From Erythrobacter colymbi (GTDB taxonomy: Bacteria; Pseudomonadota; Alphaproteobacteria; Sphingomonadales; Sphingomonadaceae), in the NCBI RefSeq assembly GCF_002155685.1, contig NZ_MUYK01000005.1:62001-126000 (forward strand): a stretch of DNA of 64,000 nucleotides. Direction: 5' to 3'. The position numbers and the translations under genes are program-made. Under the pieces are notes generated by a model. That model was not told the DNA's origin. It worked only from the letters and a program-made list of their open reading frames with translations, and made no database searches. Shown here piece after piece: positions 34,319 to 43,531 of the stretch; the stretch's first letter is position 1; every line of letters begins with the position of its first letter.

Positions 34319-35971
34319 TTGATCCTGCGGCCGGTTAATCTTTGCGCCAGCGCTTTCGTGCTGCTGTCGGCGATTCCGCTGACGGCACAGGACGCGCTCG
34401 ACCGCACGAACCCGGCCTCGCAGGCGGCGCGCGACGAGCAGGGCCTGCCCGTCCAGCAGCAGATCCGGATCGAGGTGCTGCCGGTGCTCGACACTCCGCT
34501 GGCCGATGAAGGCGCGCCGATCATGGATGTCGGCGCGATCGTGATCGACGGGCTGACAGTCTTGCGGCAGGCCGATTTCGCGCAGGTGGTCGAACCCTTT
34601 GCCGGCCGCCCCCTGAGCCGAGCCGACCTCGGCCGCCTCGCCGATGCGATCGCCGCCCGTGCGCGTAGCCGGGGCTATGTTCTCGCCACAGCATGGATTC
34701 CCGAACAGACGCTGGTCGGTGGCATGCTGCGGGTGCGGATCGACGAAGGACGGATCGACGCGGTGCGGATCGAGGGGTCGGACGATCCCGCCATCCGCCG
34801 CCAGCTCGAACGACTGGTCGGCGATCGCCCCGTCACGCTCGAAGCCCTGCAGCGCGAGGTGCTGCTCGCCGACGATCTGCCCGGCGTGTGGATTCGCGGC
34901 ACCCGGTTCGAACGCCAGGGGGCCAGACGCATCCTGGTGGTCGATGCCGGCCGCAGCGACGTGGGCGGCAGCGTGCTTGTCGCGACCGACGGCACCAAGC
35001 CGCTGGGACCGGTGCGCGCGCGGATCGATTTCGATTCCAACGGGCTGATCTCGCCGCGCGACCGGATCGATCTCAGCTTCTCGGCCACTCCGCTGGATCC
35101 GGAGGAACTGGCGTTCTTCAGCGCGCGCTACAGCGTCATCATCAACGATGCCGGCACCAGCGTCGGGGCTTTTGGCACCTATTCGCGCACCGAGCCGGGT
35201 GCCTATCTCGCGGCCCGCAATCTCACCGGCGAGGCATGGCAGGGCGGCATCCGCCTGCGCCACCCGCTGATGCGCACGCAGACGCGCAGCCTGTGGCTGG
35301 AGGCGAGCGCCGAATTGCAGGACCTGAAGCAGGACAGCCTCGGCACCCTCGTGCGCGCCGACCGCATCGCGCTCGCGCGGCTGGGCTTCTATGGATACGG
35401 ACCGCTCGCCGGGGGGACCCTGCAGGGCCGCGCGACGGTGAGCCAGGGGCTTCCGGTGCTCGGCGCGACCGGGAACAGCGACCCGCTCGCCTCGCGCTGG
35501 GACACGCAGCCCGATTTCACTACCTTGTACTGGTGGCTCAACTGGCGACGCGGGATCGCCCCGCGGGTAAGCGTGTCGCTCGCCACCATCGGCCAGCTCT
35601 CCACCGCGCCGCTGCTGATCGGCGAAAGCTTCGCGCTGGGCGGCACCGGCTTCCTGCGCGGCTATGATTTCGCGCAGCGCGTGGGGGACGAGGGCGTCGC
35701 GGGGCTGGCCGAGCTGCGCTACGACTGGCCCAAGGCGCTGGGCGCGGTGCGCAACGTGCAGCTCTATGCCTTCGCCGATGGCGGGACGGTATCGAACCTG
35801 CAAGGCGGCCTTGGCGGCGGCACGCTGGCGTCGAGCGGCGGAGGCCTGCGCGCCGACATCACCCGCAATATGGGCCTCGATTTCGAGGTCGCCGTGCCCC
35901 TTACCGAAGACCGCTACGACACGGGCGACAACACCCCGCGCATCAACGTGAGGGTCAGCCAGTCGTTCTGA
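34319..35971 (+). CDS. ShlB/FhaC-type two-partner secretion transporter
   Basis: 550 residues from a TTG start at 34319 just after a GGGGGAG site. A signal peptide ends at LTAQD. POTRA-like domains follow (about 60-220, with GRPLSRADLGRLADAIAARARSRGYVLATAWIP). A C-terminal beta-barrel contains the ShlB signature FALGGTGFLRGYDFAQRVGDEG and ends in a typical outer-membrane Phe (RVSQSF). TpsB proteins export large TpsA adhesins or haemolysins, but none is encoded in the window. It is divergent from the FecR/CHASE2 pair. Confidence 0.88.
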   Translation: MILRPVNLCASAFVLLSAIPLTAQDALDRTNPASQAARDEQGLPVQQQIRIEVLPVLDTPLADEGAPIMDVGAIVIDGLTVLRQADFAQVVEPFAGRPLSRADLGRLADAIAARARSRGYVLATAWIPEQTLVGGMLRVRIDEGRIDAVRIEGSDDPAIRRQLERLVGDRPVTLEALQREVLLADDLPGVWIRGTRFERQGARRILVVDAGRSDVGGSVLVATDGTKPLGPVRARIDFDSNGLISPRDRIDLSFSATPLDPEELAFFSARYSVIINDAGTSVGAFGTYSRTEPGAYLAARNLTGEAWQGGIRLRHPLMRTQTRSLWLEASAELQDLKQDSLGTLVRADRIALARLGFYGYGPLAGGTLQGRATVSQGLPVLGATGNSDPLASRWDTQPDFTTLYWWLNWRRGIAPRVSVSLATIGQLSTAPLLIGESFALGGTGFLRGYDFAQRVGDEGVAGLAELRYDWPKALGAVRNVQLYAFADGGTVSNLQGGLGGGTLASSGGGLRADITRNMGLDFEVAVPLTEDRYDTGDNTPRINVRVSQSF

Positions 35972-35983
35972 AGCGGCGGGGCC

Positions 35984-37456
35984 TCAGCCCCCGTGCTTGT
36001 CGAGCTCGTCGCCGGTCACGCTCACCACGTGGAGCAGGTTGGTCGCGCCCGGGGTTCCGAAGGGCACCCCGGCGAGCACGATCAGCTTGGCGCCCGCGCT
36101 GGCGAACTTGTGGCGCAGCGCCATGCGCTTGCCCTTGCCGATCATCTCCTCGAAGCTGCCGATGTCCTTGGTCGCCACCGCGTGCGCGCCCCAGAGGAGC
36201 CCCATGCGGCGTGCGGTGCGGGTCGAGGGGGTGAGCACCAGCACCGGGGTCGCCGGCCGCTCGCGCGCCACCCGCCGCGCGGTCGAACCGCTGGTGGTGA
36301 ATACCGTGATGGCGCTGATCGGCACGGTATCGGCAATGGTCATGCAGGCATGCGCCAGCGCGTCCGAGGTGGTCGCATCGGGCGGCGTTTCGAGGAAGCG
36401 CACGCGTGCCTTGTAGCCCTCGTCGCGCTCCACCTGCACCGCGATGCTGTCCATCATCGCGACCGATTCCTCGGGCCATGCGCCCGCCGCGCTCTCGGCC
36501 GAGAGCATCACCGCGTCCGCCCCGTCATAGACCGCATTGGCGACGTCGGAGACTTCCGCGCGGGTCGGCGTGGGCGCCTCGATCATGCTTTCGAGCATCT
36601 GCGTCGCCACGATGACCGGCTTGCCCGCGCGGCGTGCCATGTTGACGATCTTCTTCTGGAGCGGCGGCACCTCGTAAGGCTCGAGCTCCACGCCCAGATC
36701 CCCGCGCGCGACCATGATGCCATCAGCGAGCTCGATGATCCCGTCGAGCCGGTCGACCGCCTTGGGCTTCTCGATCTTGGCGCAGATCGCAGTGCCGTGG
36801 GTGCCGATGAGCTTGCGCGCCTCGGCAATATCTTCGGGCCGCTGCACGAAGGAGAGCGCGATCCAGTCCGCCCCGTGCTCGGTGGCGAAGGCCAGGTCGC
36901 GGCGGTCCTTTTCGGTCAGCGCGGGGATCGGAACCTCGGCATCGGGCACGTTGACGCCCTTGCGGTCCGAGATCACCCCGCCGACTTCGGCGGAGCACAG
37001 GATGCGGCTGTCGTCCGCCTCGAGCACCTTCAGCCGGATCTTGCCGTCGTTGATCAGCAGGCGCTGCCCGCGCTCCATGATCCCGAACAGCTCGGGATGC
37101 GGCAGGCACACGCGGTTCTCGTCGCCCGGGGTCTCGTCGCGGTCGAGCACGAAGTGGCCCGAATGGCGGATCACCGCCTGCCCGTCCCGGAAGGTGCCGA
37201 CGCGCAGCTTGGGCCCCTGAAGGTCGGCGAGGATCGCGATGGGCCGCGCGATCTGCTTTTCCAGCGCGCGGATCGCGGCGATCACCGGCTCGTGATCGGC
37301 ATGGGCGCCGTGGCTCATGTTGAGGCGGAAGGCATCGGCGCCGGCGCGCACCAGCCGCTCGAGCATTTCGGGCGAGCGGCTCGCGGGGCCGATGGTGGCG
37401 AGAATCTTGACCTTGCGGCCGCGCGGGCCGATCCGTGACTGGTCGCGTCGTGACAT
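35984..37456 (-). CDS. pyk: Pyruvate kinase
   Basis: 490 residues. Diagnostic segments are KILATIGPASRSPEMLERL, FRLNMSHG, the catalytic-Lys motif AICAKIEKPKAVDRLDGI, GIMVARGDLGVELEPYEVP and VIVATQMLESMIEAPTPTRAEVSDVANAV. It converts phosphoenolpyruvate and ADP to pyruvate and ATP in glycolysis. It converges with the ShlB gene (12 nt apart) and is divergent from the DUF1244 gene. Confidence 0.96.
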   Translation of the reverse strand: MSRRDQSRIGPRGRKVKILATIGPASRSPEMLERLVRAGADAFRLNMSHGAHADHEPVIAAIRALEKQIARPIAILADLQGPKLRVGTFRDGQAVIRHSGHFVLDRDETPGDENRVCLPHPELFGIMERGQRLLINDGKIRLKVLEADDSRILCSAEVGGVISDRKGVNVPDAEVPIPALTEKDRRDLAFATEHGADWIALSFVQRPEDIAEARKLIGTHGTAICAKIEKPKAVDRLDGIIELADGIMVARGDLGVELEPYEVPPLQKKIVNMARRAGKPVIVATQMLESMIEAPTPTRAEVSDVANAVYDGADAVMLSAESAAGAWPEESVAMMDSIAVQVERDEGYKARVRFLETPPDATTSDALAHACMTIADTVPISAITVFTTSGSTARRVARERPATPVLVLTPSTRTARRMGLLWGAHAVATKDIGSFEEMIGKGKRMALRHKFASAGAKLIVLAGVPFGTPGATNLLHVVSVTGDELDKHGG

Positions 37457-37521
37457 TATTGGCTATCCCTCTTGAGGATCGCCTATGGCACAGGCGGATT
37501 TCAACTCAAGGAAAAGCCGCG

Positions 37522-37839
37522 ATGAATAGCAATGCCGATCCGCTCGATGCGCTGGACGACGCACAGGCCGCAGCCGCCTTCCGCCGCCTCGTCCGCCACT
37601 TGCGCCACCGCCACGATGCGCAGAACATCGACCTGATGGGGCTCGCGGGCTTCTGCCGCAACTGCCTCGCCGATTGGATCCGCGATGCGGGCTACGATGG
37701 CGACAAGGAAGCCGCGCGCGAGCTGATCCACGGAATGCCGAGCGCCGAGTGGAAAGCCACCCGCCAGACCCCCGCGACCGAGGAACAGCTCGCCCGCATG
37801 GAAGCGAGCGTGGCGAAGAACAGGGCCTTGGGCGACTAG
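37522..37839 (+). CDS. DUF1244 (SMc04008-like) protein
   Basis: 105 residues from ATG 37522 (MNSNADPLDALDDAQAAAAFRRL). The segment HLRHRHDAQNIDLMGLAGFCRNCLADW, with a conserved C-x-x-C, and IHGMPSAEWK are the hallmarks of this short alphaproteobacterial family. The function is not established. It follows the divergent pyk gene and converges with the DUF2807 gene 4 nt away. Confidence 0.85.
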   Translation: MNSNADPLDALDDAQAAAAFRRLVRHLRHRHDAQNIDLMGLAGFCRNCLADWIRDAGYDGDKEAARELIHGMPSAEWKATRQTPATEEQLARMEASVAKNRALGD

Positions 37840-37843
37840 GCGA

Positions 37844-38590
37844 TCAGCGGCATTCGACCTGCGAGGGCCGCGGCGCGCGGGTCGTGCAGGTTGCGCCGCC
37901 CACCACTTCGACCGTGCCGGGCCCGCCGACATTGATGTCGGCCGCGCCCGAGATATCGGCGAAGACCGACCCCGGGCCGCCGACCGAGATCGCCCCGCTG
38001 GCGGCACGCAGCCGCTTGGCGTCGATCGAGCCTGCTCCGCCGAGTGCAAAAGCGACGACTTCAGCCGTTCCGCCGATCTGGACCGAACCCGAGCCGCCAA
38101 TCGCCACGTCCACGTTTTGCGCCTTGATGTCGGAGACCGTGATCTTGCCCGCGCCGTTCACCACCGCTGCAAACGCCGGAACGCTCGTAGCGGCATTCAC
38201 GATCTCCACCTGCGCCGGCCCATCGGTTTCTATGCCCTCGAGCGCCGGAAGCGAAACGACCACCTGCAAGCCCGAGCCAGGATTCCAGCTCCAGTCTGCA
38301 CCTTCGCGAAAGCCGATGGTCAGCACGCCGTCTTCCACTTTGGTCCGGGCATCGGCAAGCAGCTCAGGCGGACCGGCGAGGGTGACGGCGCTAGTCTCGA
38401 CCGGGGCGGACATGACGAAAACCTTGATCGCGCCCACCACCTTGATCTTGCGAACGCCGGTGAACTCTTCCCTGCGAGCCTCATAGGGTGACGGGTTGCG
38501 ATCCCCCTGCGCCTGCACTCCAACCGCCCATCCGGCAGCAAAAAAGGCGAACGTTACCGCAGCTGTGACAGCCCGAAGCATGATCCGCAT
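37844..38590 (-). CDS. DUF2807 (GIN-domain) secreted protein
   Basis: 248 residues (ATG 38590; ATG 38581 is possible). A signal peptide is followed by a mature start near QGDRNPSPYEARREEFTG. The rest is a series of short beta strands with repeated GGSGSVQIGG-, GGAGSID- and GGPGTVEV-like turns, as in head-domain-like DUF2807 adhesin-type proteins. A final Cys pair occurs in ATCTTRAPRPSQVEC. It is probably periplasmic or outer-surface. Confidence 0.8.
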   Translation of the reverse strand: MRIMLRAVTAAVTFAFFAAGWAVGVQAQGDRNPSPYEARREEFTGVRKIKVVGAIKVFVMSAPVETSAVTLAGPPELLADARTKVEDGVLTIGFREGADWSWNPGSGLQVVVSLPALEGIETDGPAQVEIVNAATSVPAFAAVVNGAGKITVSDIKAQNVDVAIGGSGSVQIGGTAEVVAFALGGAGSIDAKRLRAASGAISVGGPGSVFADISGAADINVGGPGTVEVVGGATCTTRAPRPSQVECR

Positions 38591-38750
38591 GTTTGCCCGC
38601 TCCCTTCTGATTCTCGTCTAAGCTATCAGAACCTAAGGGAATTCCGAAGGATTGAATGCAACTGGGGGATGTTTCGAAGTCACCCTTCCCCATAGGCCGG
38701 ACAGCTTCTATCCGAACACGCAACTGATTCTCGCACGACCGGAGACCCCC

Positions 38751-38996
38751 ATGAGCGACAACGCCACCGCCGCCGACGACCGCCTGCGCCTGCTGATCGA
38801 GCGCATCGAACGCCTCGAGGAAGAGAAGAAGGGCATCGCCGACGACATCCGCGACGTCTACATGGAAGCCAAGGCGGTGGGCTATGATCCCAAGATCATG
38901 CGCCAGATCGTGCGCCTGCGGAAGATGAAGCCCGACGACCGCAGCGAGCAGGACATGCTGCTCGAAACCTACAAGGCCGCGCTCGGCATGGCGTGA
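38751..38996 (+). CDS. gapR: GapR-family DNA-binding protein (DUF2312)
   Basis: 81 residues from ATG 38751. The coiled-coil-rich sequence RLRLLIERIERLEEEKKGIADDIRDVYMEAKAVGYDPKIMRQIVRLRKMKP is diagnostic for GapR. In Caulobacter this protein clamps overtwisted, AT-rich DNA ahead of replication and transcription and aids topoisomerase activity. It is a small stand-alone gene. Confidence 0.92.
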   Translation: MSDNATAADDRLRLLIERIERLEEEKKGIADDIRDVYMEAKAVGYDPKIMRQIVRLRKMKPDDRSEQDMLLETYKAALGMA

Positions 38997-39072
38997 TCGC
39001 CGCGCGGGATGTCATTGAACTTTCTCCGCCCTGTGTTATCCCGGTAAGACAGCTTTGAGAGGAGACACGGCA

Positions 39073-39420
39073 ATGGCATCCCCCTGGAAAGACGCGCGCG
39101 GCGTCATCGTCAGCACCACCCCGACCCTCGAGGGCCGGCCGATCCAGGAATATTGCGGCATCGTCACCGGCGAGGTGATCGTCGGCGCGAACCTGTTCCG
39201 CGATCTGTTCGCCAACATCCGCGACATCGTCGGCGGGCGCTCGGGCTCGTATGAGCGCATCCTTGCCGACGCACGCAACCAGGCGATCCAGGAATTGCAG
39301 GCCGAAGCCGCAGCGCTCGGCGGCAATGCCGTGGTCGGGATCGACCTCGATTACGAGGTGATCGGCCCCAACGGCTCGATGCTGATGGTGAGCGCCAGCG
39401 GGACGGCGGTGCGGGTCTGA
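39073..39420 (+). CDS. YbjQ/UPF0145 heavy-metal-binding-domain-like protein
   Basis: 115 residues from ATG 39073, with a GAGGAG site upstream. [51 protein letters not shown] and the C-terminal [20 protein letters not shown] match the YbjQ family of small pentameric proteins. The function is unknown. It converges with the CPBP gene 4 nt away. Confidence 0.88.
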   Translation: MASPWKDARGVIVSTTPTLEGRPIQEYCGIVTGEVIVGANLFRDLFANIRDIVGGRSGSYERILADARNQAIQELQAEAAALGGNAVVGIDLDYEVIGPNGSMLMVSASGTAVRV

Positions 39421-39424
39421 GACC

Positions 39425-40129
39425 TCACGCAAACGCCCAAATAGCCACGACCAGCGCCGAGTTGTAGGCGGCGTGCTGCACGATGGCTGCGCGCAGCCCG
39501 AGGCGGGTGCGGGTGTAGGCGAGCAGCATCCCGCCGACCATCAGCGGCGCCACGACAAGCACCCCCAGCGGGCCAGTGAGCGCGGTGAAGCGCCCGAGGT
39601 GGATCAACCCGAAGATCACGGCCGATCCCCAGACCATCCAGCGGAAGTGCGCGATGAACCACGCGGGCACGACCGTGTCGCGATGCCGCGTCAAACCCCA
39701 GTGGACGAGACCGACAAACGCCGTCGCTACGCCGAGAAGGGCGATCAGGCGCCCGCCGTCGGTGCCCACGGCATAGCCCACGAGGAACAGAGACAGCGCC
39801 GCACAGCCGAAGGCTGCGAAGCGGAGCGCAGCCCTGCGCCCGATCAGCCAGCCGCGATGCAGCGGCTCCTCGATCAGGGGGGCGAGCAGAAGGTATTCAA
39901 ACACCTGCCGCGGGCCGAGGTCCGGTTCCGGTAGCGATTCGGGAAGCATTCCGCTCGGGCCGAGGACGAGTTCGAGCAGTCTGGCGGGCAGGAGTACGCC
40001 CAACAGGTTAAGCACGATCATCGTTGCCAGTGCGGCCCTGAATGCCGGCCCCCACGCCATCGACCGCGGGGCATAGGTCGGTCGCACCACAAACCGCGCC
40101 ACATCGGCCAGCCGTTCGCGCAGCGTCAT
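39425..40129 (-). CDS. CPBP-family intramembrane metalloprotease
   Basis: 234 residues from ATG 40129; a TTG at 40219 would extend it into the start of the divergent yebC and is less likely. Several hydrophobic helices surround the CPBP/CAAX-protease-like motifs: APLIEEPLHRGWL (EE-x3-R type), VIFGLIHLGRF (His in a membrane helix) and VQHAAYNSAL. Members cleave substrates within the membrane or act in maturation of peptides and bacteriocins. The target is unknown. Confidence 0.78.
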   Translation of the reverse strand: MTLRERLADVARFVVRPTYAPRSMAWGPAFRAALATMIVLNLLGVLLPARLLELVLGPSGMLPESLPEPDLGPRQVFEYLLLAPLIEEPLHRGWLIGRRAALRFAAFGCAALSLFLVGYAVGTDGGRLIALLGVATAFVGLVHWGLTRHRDTVVPAWFIAHFRWMVWGSAVIFGLIHLGRFTALTGPLGVLVVAPLMVGGMLLAYTRTRLGLRAAIVQHAAYNSALVVAIWAFA

Positions 40130-40218
40130 GCCGCGACCCACGCCCCCGCTTGCATCGCCCGCATCTGACGGAGTAAGGGCCGCGCCACCATTTCCAACAT
40201 TTCCGGTGAAGTCGTCCA

Positions 40219-40962
40219 ATGGCAGGCCATTCCAAGTTCAAGAACATCATGCACCGCAAGGGTGCGCAGGACAAGAAACGCGCCGCGATGTTCTCCAAGC
40301 TCTCGCGCGAGATCACCGTGGCGGCCAAGATGGGCATGCCCGATCCCGAAATGAACCCGCGCCTGCGCCTCGCGGTCAACGCCGCCAAGGCGCAGTCGAT
40401 GCCCAAGGACAACATCCAGCGCGCGATCGACAAGGCCTCGCAGGCCGGCGGCGAGGACTATATCGAGATGCGCTACGAGGGCTATGGCCCGGGCGGCGTC
40501 GCGCTGATCGTCGAGGCGCTGACGGACAACCGCAACCGCACCGCCACCAACGTGCGCACCGCCTTCAGCAAGAACGGCGGCAACCTCGGCAGCGAAGGCT
40601 CGGTGAGCCACGGTTTCGAGCGGCGCGGTCTGATCGAATACTCGGCCGCCGCGGGTGACGAGGAAAAGGTACTCGAAGCCGCGATCGAGGCGGGCGCGGA
40701 TGATGTCGAAAGCTCGGAAGACGGCCACACCATCTGGACCGCCGCCGATGCGCTGCACGGCGTTGCGGGCGAGCTCGAAAAGGTGCTCGGCCCGGCGGAC
40801 AACGTGAAGCTGGCGTGGAAGCCCGTGCTGACCGTGGAAGCCGACGAGGCGACCGCCGCCACCCTGATGAAGCTGATCGACACGCTCGAAGACGACGACG
40901 ACGTCCAGACCGTCTGGGGCAATTACGAAATCTCCGACGAGGTGATGGAGAAGCTGGGGTGA
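40219..40962 (+). CDS. yebC: YebC/PmpR-family regulator
   Basis: 247 residues. [32 protein letters not shown] and [21 protein letters not shown] are the family signature, and the length is normal. Members are described as transcriptional regulators or as factors that help ribosomes through proline stretches. It is followed 34 nt later by ruvC, a common bacterial arrangement. Confidence 0.94.
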   Translation: MAGHSKFKNIMHRKGAQDKKRAAMFSKLSREITVAAKMGMPDPEMNPRLRLAVNAAKAQSMPKDNIQRAIDKASQAGGEDYIEMRYEGYGPGGVALIVEALTDNRNRTATNVRTAFSKNGGNLGSEGSVSHGFERRGLIEYSAAAGDEEKVLEAAIEAGADDVESSEDGHTIWTAADALHGVAGELEKVLGPADNVKLAWKPVLTVEADEATAATLMKLIDTLEDDDDVQTVWGNYEISDEVMEKLG

Positions 40963-40996
40963 TCAAACTCCCCTCCCGCAAGCGCGAGGGGGAGGT

Positions 40997-41470
40997 ATGC
41001 TGATCCTCGGCCTTGATCCCTCGCTGTCCTCGACCGGCTGGGGCGTGATCCGGGCCGAGGGGGCGCGGATCAGCCACATTGCCAACGGTCAGGTGAAGAC
41101 CGACCCCGCCGCCCCCCTACCCGAAAGGCTCGCGGCGCTTCAGGCGGGGCTGGCCGAGGTCATCGCCGCTCACCGCCCGACCCGCGCGGCGGCGGAGGAG
41201 ATCTTCGTCAACAAGAACCCGCAATCAACCCTCAAGCTCGCCCAGGCGCGCGGCTGCGTGCTGGCGGCCTGCGGGATGGCGGGGCTCGCCGTCAACGAAC
41301 ACGCCGCACGGCTGGTCAAGAAGGCCGTCACGGGCACCGGCGGGGCGGAAAAGGTGCAGGTCGCCGCGATGGTCAAGGTGCTGCTCCCCGGCGTGCAGAT
41401 TGCCGGCAGCGACGCGGCCGACGCGCTCGCGGTGGCGATTGCCGACGCGCATCTTTCGCCCCGCTCTTGA
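40997..41470 (+). CDS. ruvC: Holliday junction resolvase RuvC
   Basis: 157 residues. MLILGLDPSLSSTGWGVI carries the first catalytic Asp (D7), AAAEEIFVNKNP the catalytic Glu, and AGSDAADALAVAIADAH the C-terminal Asp pair. It cuts Holliday junctions after RuvAB branch migration; no ruvAB genes lie within the window. A REP-like element follows it. Confidence 0.94.
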   Translation: MLILGLDPSLSSTGWGVIRAEGARISHIANGQVKTDPAAPLPERLAALQAGLAEVIAAHRPTRAAAEEIFVNKNPQSTLKLAQARGCVLAACGMAGLAVNEHAARLVKKAVTGTGGAEKVQVAAMVKVLLPGVQIAGSDAADALAVAIADAHLSPRS

Positions 41471-41481
41471 CCACACCCCCT

Positions 41482-41600
41482 CGTCATTGCGAGGAGCGCT
41501 AGCGACGAAGCAATCCATGGACTGACCTCTCGGATTGCGCTTCGCAGCAATGTCAGACCATGGATTGCCGCGCCGCCTGCGGTGGCTCGCAATGACGAGG
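41482..41600. repeat. REP-like inverted element, family B
   Basis: The outer arms CGTCATTGCGAG (41482-41493) and CTCGCAATGACG (41586-41597) are exact reverse complements. An inner pair CAATCCATGG (41511-41520) and CCATGGATTG (41558-41567) gives a second stem. The element occupies the gap between ruvC and the ArsC-like gene. Its right end contains an in-frame GTG (41582) that is probably not the real gene start. Confidence 0.8.
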
Positions 41601-41611
41601 AATTTCTGAAC

Positions 41612-41959
41612 GTGATCCACCTCTACGGCATCCCCAATTGCGACACGGTCAAGAAGGCGCGGGTGTGGCTGGATGGTCAGGGCAAGGACTACACCTTCCA
41701 CGACTACAAGAAGGAGGGCGCAGATCCCGAGCGCATCGCGGGATGGATCGCCGCCGCGGGCCTCGATGTGGTGGTGAACCGCAAGGGCACGACCTTCCGC
41801 GCGCTGTCCGAGGACGACAAGGCCCGCGCCGCAGATGCCGCCACCGCCCCTGCCCTGCTCGCCGCCAACCCCTCGGTCATCAAGCGGCCGATCGCCGAAC
41901 ACGCGGGCGGCATTCTCGTCGGCTTCAAGCCGGAGGAATGGGCCGCAGCCCTCGGCTGA
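41612..41959 (+). CDS. ArsC/Spx-like thioredoxin-fold protein
   Basis: 115 residues from GTG 41612; the frame is open back to 41582 but that part lies in the repeat. It begins VIHLYGIPNCDTVKKARVWLDGQGKDYTFHDYKKEGA, where the single active Cys of CDTV (rather than CxxC) is typical of the YffB/ArsC-like branch. It ends in PSVIKRPIAEHAGGILVGF. These proteins are assigned as arsenate-reductase-like or Spx-like, but the substrate is uncertain. Confidence 0.85.
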   Translation: MIHLYGIPNCDTVKKARVWLDGQGKDYTFHDYKKEGADPERIAGWIAAAGLDVVVNRKGTTFRALSEDDKARAADAATAPALLAANPSVIKRPIAEHAGGILVGFKPEEWAAALG

Positions 41960-41975
41960 CGCGCACCTGCTGCCC

Positions 41976-42551
41976 ATGAACCCGCTGGAGATCATCGCTG
42001 TCGCGCTCGGGCTGGCCAATATCGGCCTGCTGGTGAAGCGCAGCATTTGGAACTACCCCTTCGGCATGGCGATGGTAGCGCTCTATTGCGTGATCTTCGC
42101 CGAGGCGCGGCTCTATGGCGAGGCGGCCTTGCAGGTGTTCTTCTTCGTCGTGCAGGGCTGGGGCTGGTGGCTGTGGGCCCGCGCCGGAGGCCTCGCGCAG
42201 TCGGTCGAGGTCACGTGGATGGGCTGGCCCGCGCGCATCGCGGCGCTGGTGCTGGTTGCGGTCAGCGCGCTCGGCATCGGCTGGGAGATGGCCCGCTTCA
42301 CCGATGCCGCGGTCCCCTATGCCGATGCGACCATCGCCGGGGCGAGCGTGGTCGCGCAGGTGCTGCTGGCGGTGCGGCGGGTGGAGAACTGGGCGCTGTG
42401 GGTCGCGATCGACGTGCTGTCGGTCGGGGTCTACATCAACCGCGAGCTTTACCTCACCGCGGGGCTCTATGCGGTGTTCCTCGTGCTGGCGGTGATGGGC
42501 CTCAGGGAATGGGCGAAAGCCGCTCGTGATGGCGAGGCCATCGCCGCGTGA
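41976..42551 (+). CDS. pnuC: Nicotinamide riboside transporter PnuC
   Basis: 191 residues from ATG 41976 (MNPLEIIAVALGLANIGLLV). Seven hydrophobic helices are seen, with NYPFGMAMVALYCVIFAEARLYGEA, QGWGWWLW and RRVENWALWVAIDVLSVGVYI, the WxNWxxW-type motifs of PnuC. It facilitates uptake of nicotinamide riboside. It overlaps the nadR-like gene by a GTGA junction, making an uptake-plus-trapping pair. Confidence 0.92.
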   Translation: MNPLEIIAVALGLANIGLLVKRSIWNYPFGMAMVALYCVIFAEARLYGEAALQVFFFVVQGWGWWLWARAGGLAQSVEVTWMGWPARIAALVLVAVSALGIGWEMARFTDAAVPYADATIAGASVVAQVLLAVRRVENWALWVAIDVLSVGVYINRELYLTAGLYAVFLVLAVMGLREWAKAARDGEAIAA

Positions 42552-43531
42552 CGAAGCGCGGGTTCCTCCTCGGCAAGTTCATGCCCCCGCACGCCGGGCA
42601 CCTGTCGCTGATCCGCGCCGCGCGCGCGCTGGTGGACGAGTTGACGGTGCTGGTATGCTGGCTGCCGGACGATCCGATCCCGGGCGAGACGCGCCTTGCA
42701 TGGATGCGCGAACTCGCGCCCGATTGCCGCGTGATCGGCCACAGTGCGGTCGTCCCGCAGGCGCCGGAGGACTCTCCCGACTTCTGGCCGGTCTGGCGCG
42801 GCATCGTCGCCGCCGCGCATCCTGAGCCGATCGACTACGTCTTCGCAGGCGAGGATTACGGCGCAGAGCTAGCGCGGCAGGTGGGCGGGTTCTTCGTGCC
42901 CTTGGGCGGGCGGGTGCTGGGCCTCTCCGCCGATCCGGTCGCGGGCCTATCGGCCAGCGCCGTCCGCAGCGATCCGGCGGCGCATTGGGCTTACCTCCCC
43001 CAACCCGTCCGCCGGCATTACCGCCGCACCGTCTGCCTCCACGGGGCCGAGAGCACCGGCAAGACCACGCTCGCCGCGCGCCTTGCTGGGGAGACCGGCG
43101 CACTCACCGTCGGTGAATATGGCCGCAGCCATTGCGAGGCGCACAGGGAGCGGCTCACCCGCGATGACCTGCTTCTGATCGGCCGCGCACAGACCGCGAT
43201 GATCGAGGCCGCGCACGCATGGGCCGGGCCGCTGCTCCTCGTCGACACCGATGCGCTGATGACCGCCGCGTGGACCGAGATGCTGCTCGGCGAGCGGCCC
43301 GCGGAGCTGATGGCCCAGCCCAAGGCCGACCTCTACCTGCTGCTCGAACCCGACCTGCCGTGGGTCGATGACGGCACCCGCTTCTTCAGCGATCCCGCCG
43401 ACCGTCACAGGTTCGCAACCATCGTCGAGCAGGTGCTGGTCGACGCGGGCGTTCGCTTCGTGCGGATCGCCGGGCAAGGGCCGGAGCGGCTGGACGCGGC
43501 GCGCGCCGCCTTGGGAGCGATTGATGAATAG
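42548..43531 (+). CDS. nadR: NadR-like NMN adenylyltransferase / ribosylnicotinamide kinase
   Basis: 327 residues from GTG 42548. The N-terminal nucleotidyltransferase has the GKFMPPHAGH motif (residues 9-18) and a LSASAVR motif near 135-140. The C-terminal P-loop kinase has GAESTGKTTL (166-175) and a LLVDTDALMTAAWTE segment. It phosphorylates nicotinamide riboside and adenylates NMN to NAD. There is no N-terminal HTH as in the E. coli repressor. It overlaps both pnuC and the downstream phosphodiesterase gene. Confidence 0.9.
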   Translation: MTKRGFLLGKFMPPHAGHLSLIRAARALVDELTVLVCWLPDDPIPGETRLAWMRELAPDCRVIGHSAVVPQAPEDSPDFWPVWRGIVAAAHPEPIDYVFAGEDYGAELARQVGGFFVPLGGRVLGLSADPVAGLSASAVRSDPAAHWAYLPQPVRRHYRRTVCLHGAESTGKTTLAARLAGETGALTVGEYGRSHCEAHRERLTRDDLLLIGRAQTAMIEAAHAWAGPLLLVDTDALMTAAWTEMLLGERPAELMAQPKADLYLLLEPDLPWVDDGTRFFSDPADRHRFATIVEQVLVDAGVRFVRIAGQGPERLDAARAALGAIDE

